A stretch of DNA of 64,000 nucleotides from Brasilonema angustatum HA4187-MV1. Lineage in GTDB: Bacteria > Cyanobacteriota > Cyanobacteriia > Cyanobacteriales > Nostocaceae. Shown here in pieces: positions 16,536 to 25,686 of the stretch. The position numbers were made by a program, and so were the translations under genes. The notes below the pieces were generated by a model. The model did not search any database. It was not told the origin of the DNA and was given only the letters and a program-made list of their open reading frames with translations. The stretch is taken from positions 91,817 through 155,816 of the forward strand of contig JAHHGV010000017.1 in assembly GCA_019359695.1 (NCBI GenBank). Reading direction: 5' to 3'. How positions within the stretch are numbered: position 1 is the stretch's first letter; every line of letters begins with the position of its first letter.

Positions 16536-18137
16536 ATGAACACGACACAAGAGAGAATCATCATATTTGACACGACACTTCGAGACGGTGAACAGTGTCC
16601 AGGAGCAACACTGAACATAGATGAAAAACTGACTATCGCTAAGCAACTGGCACGTCTGGGTGTGGATGTGATAGAAGCAGGCTTTGCCTTTGCCAGCCCT
16701 GGAGATTTTGAGGCTGTGACTAAGATTGCTCAACTTGTGGGGACACAAGATGGTCCTGTGATTTGTAGTTTAGCAAGAGCGCGACACGAAGATATTAAAA
16801 CTGCAGCCCAAGCAATCAAGCCAGCCGCCAAAGGAAGAATTCATACCTTTATTGCAACAAGCGATATTCACCTCAAGTACAAACTGAAAAAGACAAAATC
16901 AGAAGTTATAGCAATTGCTGAAGAAATGGTGGCTTATGCCAAAACATTCACTGATGATGTAGAATTTTCTCCGGAAGATGCAGGACGATCTGAGCCAGAA
17001 TTCCTCTATCAAGTTTTAGAGCGAGCGATCGCCGCAGGAGCAACAACAGTTAATATTCCTGACACAGTAGGTTACACCACACCGAGTGAATTTGGCGCAC
17101 TGATTAAAGGGATTAAAGAAAACGTACCTAACATTGATCAAGCAATTATTTCTGTTCATGGACATAATGATTTAGGAATGGCCGTCGCTAACTTCTTAGA
17201 AGCTGTGAAAAATGGTGCCAGACAGTTAGAATGTACTATCAACGGTATTGGTGAACGTGCAGGAAATGCAGCATTAGAAGAACTGGTGATGGCTTTGCAC
17301 GTCCGTCGGCAATATTTCAACCCCTTCTTTGGACGTTCAATTGATTCGGAAGAACCATTAACAAATATTGACACCAGACAAATTTACAAAACATCCCGTC
17401 TGGTTTCTAACTTGACAGGAATGCTCGTTCAACCGAATAAAGCAATTGTGGGTGCGAATGCTTTTGCTCACGAGTCTGGAATTCATCAAGACGGTGTGCT
17501 AAAAAATAAGCTCACCTATGAAATTATGGATGCCCAACTCGTTGGCTTGACAGAAAATCAAATTGTCTTGGGCAAACATTCAGGGAGAAATGCTTTCCGG
17601 ACACGCTTGAGAGAATTAGGCTATGAACTGACAGAAACTGAATTAAATAAAGCGTTCGTCAGGTTTAAAGAAGTCGCAGACAAAAAGAAAGAAATTTCTG
17701 ATTGGGACTTGGAAGCAATTGTTATTGATGAAATCCAACAAGCTCCAGATTTATTCCGTGTAGAATTAGTGCAAGTTTCCTGTGGTAGTAATGCTCGTCC
17801 CACTGCAACAGTTACACTGCGGACTCCAGAAGGCGAAGAATTAATTGATGCTGCGATCGGTACAGGACCAGTAGATGCAGTTTATAAAGCTATCAATCGT
17901 GTTGTCAACGTACCGAACCAGTTAATTGAGTTTTCTGTACAATCAGTCACAGCGGGTATTGATGCAATTGGTGAAGTCACTATCCGTCTTAAGCATGAGG
18001 GTAGAGTGTTTTCCGGTCATGCAGCAAACACAGATATCATCGTAGCATCCGCTCAAGCTTACGTGAATGCATTGAATAGACTGTATGCATCCTTGCAAAA
18101 TAAACAACAGCAAGTTGCTGTAAAGAATGTGTCGTGA
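16536..18137 (+). CDS. leuA: 2-isopropylmalate synthase
   Basis: 533 residues, normal for LeuA. It condenses acetyl-CoA with 2-oxoisovalerate, the first committed step of leucine synthesis in the cytoplasm. N-terminal TIM barrel: [19 protein letters not shown] (catalytic Arg and metal Asp), [14 protein letters not shown] with the metal-binding H-x-H, and [15 protein letters not shown]-terminal regulatory domain from about 390, where leucine feedback inhibition normally binds; the [10 protein letters not shown] segment marks its start. The ATG at 16536 follows a region without a strong ribosome-binding site. No other leu genes are nearby, the usual scattered arrangement in cyanobacteria. Confidence 0.97.
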   Translation: MNTTQERIIIFDTTLRDGEQCPGATLNIDEKLTIAKQLARLGVDVIEAGFAFASPGDFEAVTKIAQLVGTQDGPVICSLARARHEDIKTAAQAIKPAAKGRIHTFIATSDIHLKYKLKKTKSEVIAIAEEMVAYAKTFTDDVEFSPEDAGRSEPEFLYQVLERAIAAGATTVNIPDTVGYTTPSEFGALIKGIKENVPNIDQAIISVHGHNDLGMAVANFLEAVKNGARQLECTINGIGERAGNAALEELVMALHVRRQYFNPFFGRSIDSEEPLTNIDTRQIYKTSRLVSNLTGMLVQPNKAIVGANAFAHESGIHQDGVLKNKLTYEIMDAQLVGLTENQIVLGKHSGRNAFRTRLRELGYELTETELNKAFVRFKEVADKKKEISDWDLEAIVIDEIQQAPDLFRVELVQVSCGSNARPTATVTLRTPEGEELIDAAIGTGPVDAVYKAINRVVNVPNQLIEFSVQSVTAGIDAIGEVTIRLKHEGRVFSGHAANTDIIVASAQAYVNALNRLYASLQNKQQQVAVKNVS

Positions 18138-18173
18138 ACTAGGGGTGTAAGGGTGTAGGGGATGAGCCTTATT

Positions 18174-18202
18174 CTCGTTACCAGGCTGAGCCTGGTAACG
18201 AG
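18174..18202. terminator. Perfect palindrome between convergent leuA and catalase-like genes
   Basis: CTCGTTACCAGGCT-g-AGCCTGGTAACGAG has 14 bp arms and a one-base centre. It has no T tract, so it could serve as a bidirectional transcription block or be a dispersed REP-like repeat. It sits 37 bp after the leuA stop. Confidence 0.5.
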
Positions 18203-18286
18203 GGTTGGGAGCCTCTGCCTCCTTAGTCGGAGCTAAATAACAATAGTGCAGGATCTCAGTTATGATGACTTTTGCAAGAAGTCTAT

Positions 18287-19306
18287 TTAACGAGGATCAT
18301 CCTCTGTAAAAGTGTAAGGTTGAGGTTCTCTCAAACGCTTTTCGATTTCCTCCCGTCGATATTTAGCAAGTTCTTGGTAAATTTTTTTCCGAGCTAAATT
18401 CACGCTACCAATTGGTTCATGTTCAGGTAAAGTATGCCAAGGGTTAAAAGATAAACCCTCATCCAATCGTTTTCGCTCATCAAAGTCAAACTTTTGGCTA
18501 GGAATTTTGATAGTAGCTACCTTGATGAAAGGTGAATCTTCCTCTTTCCACTCCTGCATTGGATTTTCAATAGAAGTTTTTTCTTCATCTACATAAAGCT
18601 GAATGAAAAAGTCAAAAAAAGCATCCTGACCTTCCTGAGTCAGATATTTGACTGCAGCTTCACGTAGATAATTATCAGACTCTGGAATTGAGTCAGAAAC
18701 TGCTTCTATTTGTTGAGGTTTGACAGAGAACTTGATAGCTTGAGAACCTAATTTGTATGGTGTCGTACTCCAGTACTGAATAAAAAGTGGATTGCTGATT
18801 TTTTTACTAGCCATTTCCTGGAGTATTGCAAAAGAAGGTTGCATGGCTTGTGTTAATTCTGGATCAGCTTGTCCACCTCCTACTTTGGCAAGATCAACAT
18901 ATCCTTGCACATCTCGAACGAAAAAGACTGGATGATTGAGAAGAATAAAATCCTGAGTTTTTTCTTCATCATCAACAACTTTTTCGCCCTCAACACTCAT
19001 TAACTTTATTGCCAAGCCATGAGCATTAGGTTGTTTATCTGAAACTAACTTACCCCGCTTTTCTGCTTCTGCAGCATTGGAAAAACGAACCCAGATGGGA
19101 TAGGTTTGAACTGTTGCGAACACGCCAACTTTTAGTGCAGCAGGAATGTCATTCTCGACGATAAATTCTCCCCAAACTAACGCATGGCTTTTTGGGTGTA
19201 GTTGGCGTAAATCTGGTCCTTTTTCTTGCTGAGTTTTTAAGCTATTAGCTAAAACCGCATCTGTGATTGTCTCTTGCTCTGAAGCAGATAATTTTGAAAT
19301 GGTCAT
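18287..19306 (-). CDS. Catalase-like haem protein
   Basis: 339 residues, shorter than true monofunctional catalases (about 480 or more) and typical of the catalase-related small family. Visible: LHPKSHALVWGEFIVE with the putative distal His, IWVRFSNAAEAE, QDFILLNHPVFFVRD, QYWSTTPYKLGSQAIKF, and the C-terminal FNPWHTLPEHEPIGSVNLAR. The family core binds haem; some members are peroxidases or act on fatty-acid hydroperoxides. The activity is not determinable here. Monocistronic, convergent with leuA. The ATG at 19306 is the only good start. Confidence 0.85.
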   Translation of the reverse strand: MTISKLSASEQETITDAVLANSLKTQQEKGPDLRQLHPKSHALVWGEFIVENDIPAALKVGVFATVQTYPIWVRFSNAAEAEKRGKLVSDKQPNAHGLAIKLMSVEGEKVVDDEEKTQDFILLNHPVFFVRDVQGYVDLAKVGGGQADPELTQAMQPSFAILQEMASKKISNPLFIQYWSTTPYKLGSQAIKFSVKPQQIEAVSDSIPESDNYLREAAVKYLTQEGQDAFFDFFIQLYVDEEKTSIENPMQEWKEEDSPFIKVATIKIPSQKFDFDERKRLDEGLSFNPWHTLPEHEPIGSVNLARKKIYQELAKYRREEIEKRLREPQPYTFTEDDPR

Positions 19307-19649
19307 ACTTTCTTCCTCTCAATGTGTGCAATGAACGTGATCTTAAAGTTCAAACAACTCCTCAAGTCCTGTATAAAGAGCAAGAGGAAGGATTTCGCAT
19401 TCCAACACTCCAACTTGTACCATTGACAAACTGTGCAACTGCACCATTCACAGCTTCCAAACTGCGTGCTTCAAACAACGCTGATAGAACGAAACATGGC
19501 TGATACCCGAATGTTCTCATGCCACAACACCGCAAATATACCTTAAAGAAGAACGCAGAATACAGAAGTGATTCTAAATGATTCCTTATAAAAAAGCTCC
19601 CAGACTTCTCATCAGAAGTCCAGGAGCTTAATTTTTCAATTCTCATAAA
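19307..19649. other. Intergenic stretch between minus-strand genes
   Basis: Holds a terminator at 19584-19629 and the upstream region of the catalase-like gene. The short plus- and minus-strand frames at 19267-19646 show no family features. Confidence 0.5.
19584..19629 (-). terminator. Rho-independent terminator of the M41 peptidase gene
   Basis: On the minus strand AAGCTCC and GGACTTCT pair with AGAAGTC and GGAGCTT and are followed by TTTTTTAT. It starts about 20 bp after the stop of the gene at 19650-20345. Confidence 0.75.
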
Positions 19650-20345
19650 TTACGCAGTTTGGGGAGTGTCAAAAGCTTGTGCAATTGCAGTTTGACACTC
19701 TGCGACTGTTGCGCGTTCTCGCATAGAATTCACTAAGGCTTGATATGCCGACCAGTTTTCTTGCAAAAGGGTTTTGGCTTGGAGTGTACAAAAGCGCTGT
19801 TTCTGGTCACCTAACGACTCAGAAAAACCCAAATTTGTCAAGACCATTAAGAGCTTACTTCTGTCATCAGCTCCCCCCTCTGAGTTTTCGTAAACCAATG
19901 TTTCAGCCGCAATACCAGCCATCCAAATGGTACAGTAACGATCTAGTTTTTGAGCACTGATTGTACCCCGTTCTAGTTGGGATGCTAATTCCCCATCATC
20001 AAAACTCACACCACCTTGTCCTGGTTGTTTTTGTTTGACTGCTTCCCAGGCACTGAGGGTATAGTTCATCACTGGAATTTCTAAGAGATAAGCAACGAGA
20101 AAATGTCCAGCTTCGTGGTGAATGATGCGTTCTCTGTGTTCTGGGGAAAAACCAGCTATCCAGTCTATAAGTAAACTACCACCCTTACCTTGTAAACTAA
20201 ATGAATCAAGAGTTGCTATTCCCAAAACGGTAAAGGTTAGTGTAGCCGGGATTGTGGGTGATATGTGCAACAACGGTCCCAGGAGGCTAGACATCGTCAT
20301 GATAAAGACAGATATTGCTATTAAGTTTAGAGATATTTTGCTCAT
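19650..20345 (-). CDS. Stand-alone FtsH-type (M41) peptidase domain protein with membrane anchor
   Basis: 231 residues. Two N-terminal hydrophobic segments (about 5-25 and 30-50) are followed by the zinc-protease motif HHEAGHFLVAYLLEIP at about 76-91 (HEAGH), IWMAGIAAETLVYE, and GGADDRSK with the likely third metal ligand. In FtsH these elements belong to the C-terminal peptidase domain behind an AAA+ ATPase; here the ATPase is entirely missing. Similar short proteins are known in cyanobacteria and plastids. It is probably a membrane-bound Zn protease or a regulatory partner of FtsH. The ATG at 20345 is preceded by GGTTCAGC on the complement, not a clear ribosome-binding site. Confidence 0.8.
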   Translation of the reverse strand: MSKISLNLIAISVFIMTMSSLLGPLLHISPTIPATLTFTVLGIATLDSFSLQGKGGSLLIDWIAGFSPEHRERIIHHEAGHFLVAYLLEIPVMNYTLSAWEAVKQKQPGQGGVSFDDGELASQLERGTISAQKLDRYCTIWMAGIAAETLVYENSEGGADDRSKLLMVLTNLGFSESLGDQKQRFCTLQAKTLLQENWSAYQALVNSMRERATVAECQTAIAQAFDTPQTA

Positions 20346-20774
20346 GGTTCAGCTTAATCTTTCTTAACTCTTTTTTAATTATGAATCGATATGAGCTGAG
20401 CAGGAAATACTACTTATTACAGAAAAACAACCCCTGCGATCGCAATGACTATAGTTAGGTCGTTCGTGTATAATATCGTGTCCGGTTAAAGACTTATCAT
20501 TAAGGCTGTAAGGGAGCAGGGGGTAGGGAGCACCGCAGAAAGAGTTTTCAGGTTTTGGCACAGATGCACCAAATTATAACTAATTAGGCGGACATGGTAT
20601 AAGTCCTGCTTGTTTACAAGCCTGCCCAAGCTTCCTGCTGGTGCGGTTTTAAAATCGGTATTATGACCAAAACAAATTTTGTAGTTTTGTTCGCGTAGCG
20701 TCTTTGAAGAACATACTTTAAATTTTGAATTGCTTATCATGGGGCTGGACGAATCTAGAATGTCCGGAGATACC
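20346..20774. other. Intergenic stretch with MITE copy 2
   Basis: Carries the 128 bp element at 20473-20600 and the promoter region of the PsiE-like gene. GC-rich fragments CGCGTAGCGTC near 20692 belong to dispersed repeats. Confidence 0.5.
20473..20600. mobile_element. 128 bp MITE, copy 2
   Basis: Same length and ends as 11984-12111, with only a few substitutions. Flanks differ between the two sites (GTATA here, GTCTT there), marking the element borders. Confidence 0.75.
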
Positions 20775-21251
20775 ATGCCAAAACGGATAATTATAGGATT
20801 AAATACTTGGTTCCAAAGAGATACAATCGTACGTAATCTAGAGATTTTTCAAGACTTTATTGTCATCTCTCTTTGTCTTGGTTTGTTCTGTGTGATGCTT
20901 TTACGATTGGGAGATATGTTCTTCTCTTTTTTGCATCCACTAGATTTACGGCAAGTTACATCTGATATTCTGTTTATTTTGATTCTGGTAGAGTTGTTTA
21001 GACTGTTAATTGATTACTTGCAAGACCAACGAATATCCGTAATAGCAGCAGTAGAAATTACTATTGTTTCTGCTTTGCGAGAAGTTATTTTACGCGGTGT
21101 TCTCGAAATTCCTCGTGACCAAATCTTTGGAATATCTTTATTTCTGATAGTCTTAGGCATAATTCTTGTGGTTTTACCTTGGATGTCTAACTTTTTTGAA
21201 CACGTTAAAGTTGCTAACAACAACAAAATAGAAGAGAAGCCCACAAGCTAA
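20775..21251 (+). CDS. PsiE-like four-span membrane protein
   Basis: 158 residues from the ATG at 20775, chosen because GGAG lies at 20766-20769, five bases upstream; the frame is open from 20730. Four hydrophobic segments: about 30-50, 68-85, 92-108 and 118-137. LLIDYLQDQRISVIAAVEIT and the REVIL segment are typical of the phosphate-starvation-inducible PsiE family. The molecular role of PsiE is unknown. The gene is solitary, 120 bp before the end of the convergent purU. Confidence 0.75.
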   Translation: MPKRIIIGLNTWFQRDTIVRNLEIFQDFIVISLCLGLFCVMLLRLGDMFFSFLHPLDLRQVTSDILFILILVELFRLLIDYLQDQRISVIAAVEITIVSALREVILRGVLEIPRDQIFGISLFLIVLGIILVVLPWMSNFFEHVKVANNNKIEEKPTS

Positions 21252-21377
21252 AATCTCAAGAGGCAGTTTGCACACTTGGAAACTTTGAGGTTGTCTGAAA
21301 TAAGCAATATAGCAGCCTCGTCTTGTTGCTAATCGATAATTTTCACAACTCAAAAAGAAGTGCTATGGCTGCTTTAC

Positions 21378-22238
21378 TCATTCAAAAACGACTGTTTTAT
21401 TACCATACACTAATATACGATTCTGTAAATGTAGACGCACTGCTCTTGCTAAAACAACTCGCTCTAAATCCTTTCCTTTTCTAATCAAATCCTCAACTTC
21501 ATCACGATGACTGACTCGTACCACATCTTGCTCAATAATTGGTCCTGCATCTAAATGATCAGTGACATAATGAGAGGTTGCGCCGATAATTTTTACACCT
21601 CTTTCAAAAGCTTTGTGATAGGGATTTGCTCCAACAAAAGCTGGTAAAAAGGAATGATGAATATTAATAATTTGTGGAAATTTTGCGATAAATTCTCCAC
21701 TAACAATTTGCATATATTTTGCTAATACAACTAAATCTATTTTGTACTGCTGTAGTAATTCTAGTTGCTTGGCTTCCTGTTCCTGTTTGTTTTCCTTGAT
21801 GATGGGGATGTGGTGATAGTCGATATCAAACTGTTCTGCTACTACTTTTAAATCAGGATGATTGCTGATAATGACAGGTATCTGTGCAGCAAATTCTTTT
21901 GCACGTTGTCGCCAAATTAAATCAAATAAACAATGGTCTTGACGACTCACCCAAATGGCAATACGCCGGACAGTATCAGAAAAGTGCAATTCCCATTTAG
22001 CTTGCAGTGGTTGAGCAATGGCACTGAATGCTGGTGCTATTAAGTCACGCGGCAAATTAAACCCATCTAACTGCCACTCAATACGAGTGAGAAATAACCC
22101 TGCTGTAAAGTCTGTATGCTGATCAGCATGGATAATATTACCACCATTAGCGTAGATGAAGTTGGCAATTTTTGCGACCAATCCTCTTTGGTCGGGACAG
22201 GAAATGAGTAGTGTTGCTGTTGGACTTATCATGAACAC
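21378..22238 (-). CDS. purU: Formyltetrahydrofolate deformylase
   Basis: 286 residues, the family length. It hydrolyses 10-formyl-THF to THF and formate, balancing one-carbon pools. An N-terminal ACT domain at about 5-85 (TLLISCPDQRGLVAKIANF) is followed by the formyltransferase-like domain from about 88, with VISNHPDL, INIHHSFLPAFVGANPYHKA (catalytic His region) and IGATSHYVTDHLDAGPIIEQ (catalytic Asp). Start ATG at 22238, or the one two codons later. Monocistronic in this window. Confidence 0.95.
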   Translation of the reverse strand: MFMISPTATLLISCPDQRGLVAKIANFIYANGGNIIHADQHTDFTAGLFLTRIEWQLDGFNLPRDLIAPAFSAIAQPLQAKWELHFSDTVRRIAIWVSRQDHCLFDLIWRQRAKEFAAQIPVIISNHPDLKVVAEQFDIDYHHIPIIKENKQEQEAKQLELLQQYKIDLVVLAKYMQIVSGEFIAKFPQIINIHHSFLPAFVGANPYHKAFERGVKIIGATSHYVTDHLDAGPIIEQDVVRVSHRDEVEDLIRKGKDLERVVLARAVRLHLQNRILVYGNKTVVFE

Positions 22239-22526
22239 ATTATAAAGACTAACAAATTTTTGAAAATGACCTTTTCCGTATAATTACTCTTGAAAAAGGA
22301 TTTTTATATACATTATTAATGTAAGAGAACTTTCTAATCTTATAGTAGGTTTTATGCAAAGTGAATAACTTCTCTTTTTTGTTTTGTCTAGAATAGAGTT
22401 GAGTCGTACTTTAAGCTAGACGTTATACGAAAGAATAAAAAAAATACATGATATATCTGAACTAGGGTCTTGTTATAAACGTGAGGCAAGATTTCTACTG
22501 TACTTGGTTTTATTTAAAACTATATT

Positions 22527-22799
22527 ATGACACAAATGCTTATTACTTACCTTGCAATTATAGTCTACTTAATCATGGCTTCCTGTTTATTTAATCAATG
22601 GGTGGTATTTTTTATAGCAGATGAAGACATGGATTCAGATCAGCGCTTCTATTCTACTATCGTTTTGGTTGTAGCTACTATCTTGTGGCCAATCATTGTT
22701 CCTTTAGCTTACTTGGAATTACTGAAGTTCCATAAAAAGCATAAAAATCTCATCGATTTACTGATAAACGTACCTAAAGGTGGTAGTTATGACGAGTGA
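22527..22799 (+). CDS. Small two-span membrane protein, unknown
   Basis: 90 residues: a hydrophobic segment at about 5-30, a short acidic loop DEDMDSDQR, a second segment at about 42-65, and a basic tail with KFHKKHKN. It begins at ATG 22527. I do not recognise a family, but the composition and the even spacing of spans look like a real protein. A 288 bp AT-rich gap upstream is shared with the divergent purU promoter. Confidence 0.5.
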   Translation: MTQMLITYLAIIVYLIMASCLFNQWVVFFIADEDMDSDQRFYSTIVLVVATILWPIIVPLAYLELLKFHKKHKNLIDLLINVPKGGSYDE

Positions 22800-22846
22800 A
22801 GTTTGTTGAAAATAAACTATACCATCACCTCAAATAAGAAAAGCTG

Positions 22847-23770
22847 TTATTTGCTGTTTGCTGGAGTTGGTTTATCAGTATTGGGAGTGGGTTTTTTTCC
22901 ATTATCTATAGATGTCTCACTACTAGGAGTGGGCTTTTTGCTATCATCTATCGGTTTAGCAGTATTGGGAGTGGGTTTTTTGCCATCATCTATAGATTTC
23001 TCACTACTAGGAGTGGGTTTTTTACCATCATTTATCGGTTTATCAGTATTGGGAGCGGGCTTTTTGCCATCATTTATCGGTTTCTCACTACTAGGAGTGG
23101 GCTTTTTGCCATCATCTATAGATTTCTCACTACTAGGAGTGGGTTTTTTGCCATCATCTATCGGTTTATCAGTATTGGGAGTGGGTTTTTTGCCATCATC
23201 TATCGGTTGTTTCCACTCTGACAGTTCTCGATTAACTGCATTTTCAAAATCCGTAGATACTAATAGCACATCAGTATTGCCACCTGGTTTTGTAGAAGGA
23301 TCAGCTTGAGCATACAGGAAACGGCGGTTAAAGTCAGGCTTACCCAAAATCAACTGATGTGTTTTCTGATTTTTTAGTTTGACATCGATAGTTGTTTGCG
23401 GCTGATCTAAGCCGAATTCTGCAAGCTGGTTGGGTGAGGCGGATACAATGCGATCGCTCTTTCCCTCCACTAGCAAATTCATCAAATAACCTACAATAGC
23501 ACTACTTGCTCGGGCAGTTTCGGGAGATTTCATCATCCACTTGGGTTCTTCAGACTTGTCAGTACGTTCCAGATTTAAAGTCTGATTTTGAGTTTTGACT
23601 GTCAAAGATTGCACGTCATCCTCTTTGAATGAGAAGATTTTTTGCTGCTGCTTGACTTCCTTTGGTTCAGGTGCATTCTTTATTTCATGGAAGTAGACAA
23701 AACCACCTAAACCAAGCGCTAGCAGTACCAGAATTAAAGTTGTTCGTTGTAATTTCATCTGCGTGTCCAC
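22847..23770 (-). CDS. DUF4340 protein with C-terminal Lys/Pro-rich repeat
   Basis: 307 residues. An N-terminal membrane anchor at about 8-25, then a DUF4340 region to about 190 (DDVQSLTVKTQNQTLNLERT, DQPQTTIDVKLK, QLILGKPDFNRRFLYAQ). From about 190 to the end, some eight units of the type KPIDDGKKPTPNTD follow. The protein is the last of a four-gene ABC operon; its ATG at 23770 overlaps the end of the GldG-like gene by 16 bp, implying translational coupling. It is presumably a periplasmic, membrane-anchored partner of the GldG-like subunit. The repeat is encoded by a 42 bp minisatellite and may vary between strains. Confidence 0.85.
   Translation of the reverse strand: MDTQMKLQRTTLILVLLALGLGGFVYFHEIKNAPEPKEVKQQQKIFSFKEDDVQSLTVKTQNQTLNLERTDKSEEPKWMMKSPETARASSAIVGYLMNLLVEGKSDRIVSASPNQLAEFGLDQPQTTIDVKLKNQKTHQLILGKPDFNRRFLYAQADPSTKPGGNTDVLLVSTDFENAVNRELSEWKQPIDDGKKPTPNTDKPIDDGKKPTPSSEKSIDDGKKPTPSSEKPINDGKKPAPNTDKPINDGKKPTPSSEKSIDDGKKPTPNTAKPIDDSKKPTPSSETSIDNGKKPTPNTDKPTPANSK
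22860..23215 (-). repeat. 42 bp coding minisatellite
   Basis: About eight tandem units encoding variants of KPIDDGKKPTPNTD / KSIDDGKKPTPSSE. Two unit types partly alternate, suggesting an 84 bp higher-order repeat. Confidence 0.85.
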
Positions 23771-25614
23771 CAGAAAATAGCTGCCACCACTAGCCCAATC
23801 AAAGGTAAAATTACCAGAGATGATAACTCTAAAAGAAGGGCTTGTACTCCTGTTAGGTTGATGCGACGGTTTATTACTTCTTTTGGACTAATTGAAAGCG
23901 GTTGTTGATCCTGCTGACTTAGCCAAGTGACTGAGTTGAGAAACACGTCGCCATTAAGTTGCTTGTCGAACAAGCCATTGATGATAAAATCTGAATTTCC
24001 TAACACCACCATTCGTGACTCACCCGAAGTTGATGAGGGAGTCGGGCTGGCTGGAGTTGCAGCAGTTGTGGGTGTAGTGGTGGGAGTTGGGCTGGCTGAT
24101 TTTTGAGGTGTTGCAGTTGCTGTTGGTGTAATCGTGGGAGTCGGGCTGGCTGGAGTTGCAGCAGTTGTGGGTTTGGCGCTGGGAGTCGGGCTGGCTGGGG
24201 TTTGAGGTGTTGCAGCAGTTGTGGGTTTGGCGCTGGGAGTTGGACTGCCTGGGATTTGGGCTGTCGGTGTAGTCGTCGGAGTCGGGCTGGCTGGGGTTTG
24301 AGGTGTTGCAGTTGGTGTCGGTGTAAGGGTAGAGTTAGATGTAACTTCAGATTTGGCTGATAGTTTCCTTGTTAATGCTACGCCTAATGTTAGTGGGCCT
24401 TTGCGATCGCTCTCGGGATTAAATTGCAAGTTTTCGCTTTGCTGGTCACTTTCTGCCCAGCTATTAGGATAAGCTTTGGTGAGTAACAACGGAGTCGCCT
24501 GAATACCAGGTACTGGATTTGTGTCAATCGGTCGTGCTAAGGGATAAAAAGAGATACCATTGCCAAAATCTTTGGTAATCGGGTGTTTTCCGTATTGAGT
24601 TACCAAAGGTGCTGCAGGACCTAGTCCAACACTTGCAGAAACATCAACTGCCAAACGATTATCTAATTTTATACCCCACTGGTCAAGCAAGCTTTCGAGT
24701 TTGGGGTCTGTATCTGGATCAATCATCAGCAGTACATTTCCACCTCGATTGAGGTAGTCCTGTAGTGCTTTGACTTCGTTCTCAAATAGCGATCGCTTCG
24801 GACCTGCAACGACTACAACATTAGCATCTTGAGGAATACTGGACTTTTCTACCAGATTCAGGGCAGAAGTGGTGTAACCTTTGTCGTTTAATGCCTTAAT
24901 AGCTTGCGATATAACTCCTTCCTCTTTACCAGAAAGTTCGTGTTCGCCATGACCTTGGAGGAGGTAAACTTTAGCAGAGCTTATACTGCTGATTTGTTGC
25001 AGACTATTTGTTAATTTTACTTCTGATAAACGTTGCTGCGGACCTACTACCTGAACTAATTGCCGTTTATCGCCAAATTCCAAGTAAACTTCTCCATAGT
25101 CTTTGACACCAAACTTACGTGCTAATCCTGGTCTTGCTTGTGGATCTACATACTCAAAACTAAACTTAGAGCTTTGCCGACGATAATTTTCTAGTAAGTC
25201 CCTGTCTACGGGGTCTTGATTAACGTCAAACAGCAATATTTTCGCTGGTACTTGTAAGTTGCGTACCAATTCCCGTGACTGGGGTGCAAGGGTAAACAAC
25301 TTAGTTTCTGTCAAGTCAACTCGTGTATCGTAGCGAGTTCCTAAAAAGTTAATCAATCCTAAAATCGCTAAAACTGCCAAAGTCGCAATCAAAGCATTAG
25401 TACTAGCTTGGGTAGAACGTTGTCCCAACCAGTTATTCTGCTTGTTTTGCCATATCAGCCACAATACAATGATGACTGTTCCCAAAATTATCAATGTGAG
25501 TTGAATTGGTCCCCAATTATCCGATACCAATCCAGATGTTAAGCCTGCTGCAAAGAGGAACGGACCAAACCAAAATAAGATTTTTAAAGGTTTCTTTTTA
25601 GCGAGAAGTTTCAT
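23755..25614 (-). CDS. GldG-like ABC transporter auxiliary protein
   Basis: 619 residues. Two N-terminal membrane segments (about 12-55) and another near 85; then a large extracytoplasmic GldG/IFT52-like domain at about 90-430, with DTRVDLTETKLFTLAPQSRE, FSFEYVDPQARPGLARKFG and NRGGNVLLMIDPDTDPKLES; then a low-complexity linker of PTPT, SPTP and TTAATP repeats at about 430-530; GNSDFIINGLFDKQLNGD; and a C-terminal membrane segment. Similar proteins act with GldA/GldF-type ABC-2 transporters; in Bacteroidetes these serve gliding, but in cyanobacteria the role is unproven. It lies in an operon after the permease and overlaps the DUF4340 gene. Confidence 0.85.
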   Translation of the reverse strand: MKLLAKKKPLKILFWFGPFLFAAGLTSGLVSDNWGPIQLTLIILGTVIIVLWLIWQNKQNNWLGQRSTQASTNALIATLAVLAILGLINFLGTRYDTRVDLTETKLFTLAPQSRELVRNLQVPAKILLFDVNQDPVDRDLLENYRRQSSKFSFEYVDPQARPGLARKFGVKDYGEVYLEFGDKRQLVQVVGPQQRLSEVKLTNSLQQISSISSAKVYLLQGHGEHELSGKEEGVISQAIKALNDKGYTTSALNLVEKSSIPQDANVVVVAGPKRSLFENEVKALQDYLNRGGNVLLMIDPDTDPKLESLLDQWGIKLDNRLAVDVSASVGLGPAAPLVTQYGKHPITKDFGNGISFYPLARPIDTNPVPGIQATPLLLTKAYPNSWAESDQQSENLQFNPESDRKGPLTLGVALTRKLSAKSEVTSNSTLTPTPTATPQTPASPTPTTTPTAQIPGSPTPSAKPTTAATPQTPASPTPSAKPTTAATPASPTPTITPTATATPQKSASPTPTTTPTTAATPASPTPSSTSGESRMVVLGNSDFIINGLFDKQLNGDVFLNSVTWLSQQDQQPLSISPKEVINRRINLTGVQALLLELSSLVILPLIGLVVAAIFWWTRR

Positions 25615-25686
25615 TTTTGGGACTGTACTTGTTACGTTAAATGAACAGTATGGAACAGATCCCTGTTCCCTGTTCCCTTTTCCTAT

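Noticed and set aside
24103..24360. Cys/Gly-rich 85-codon plus-strand frame
   Set aside because: It is the antisense shadow of the Pro/Thr repeat in the GldG-like gene.
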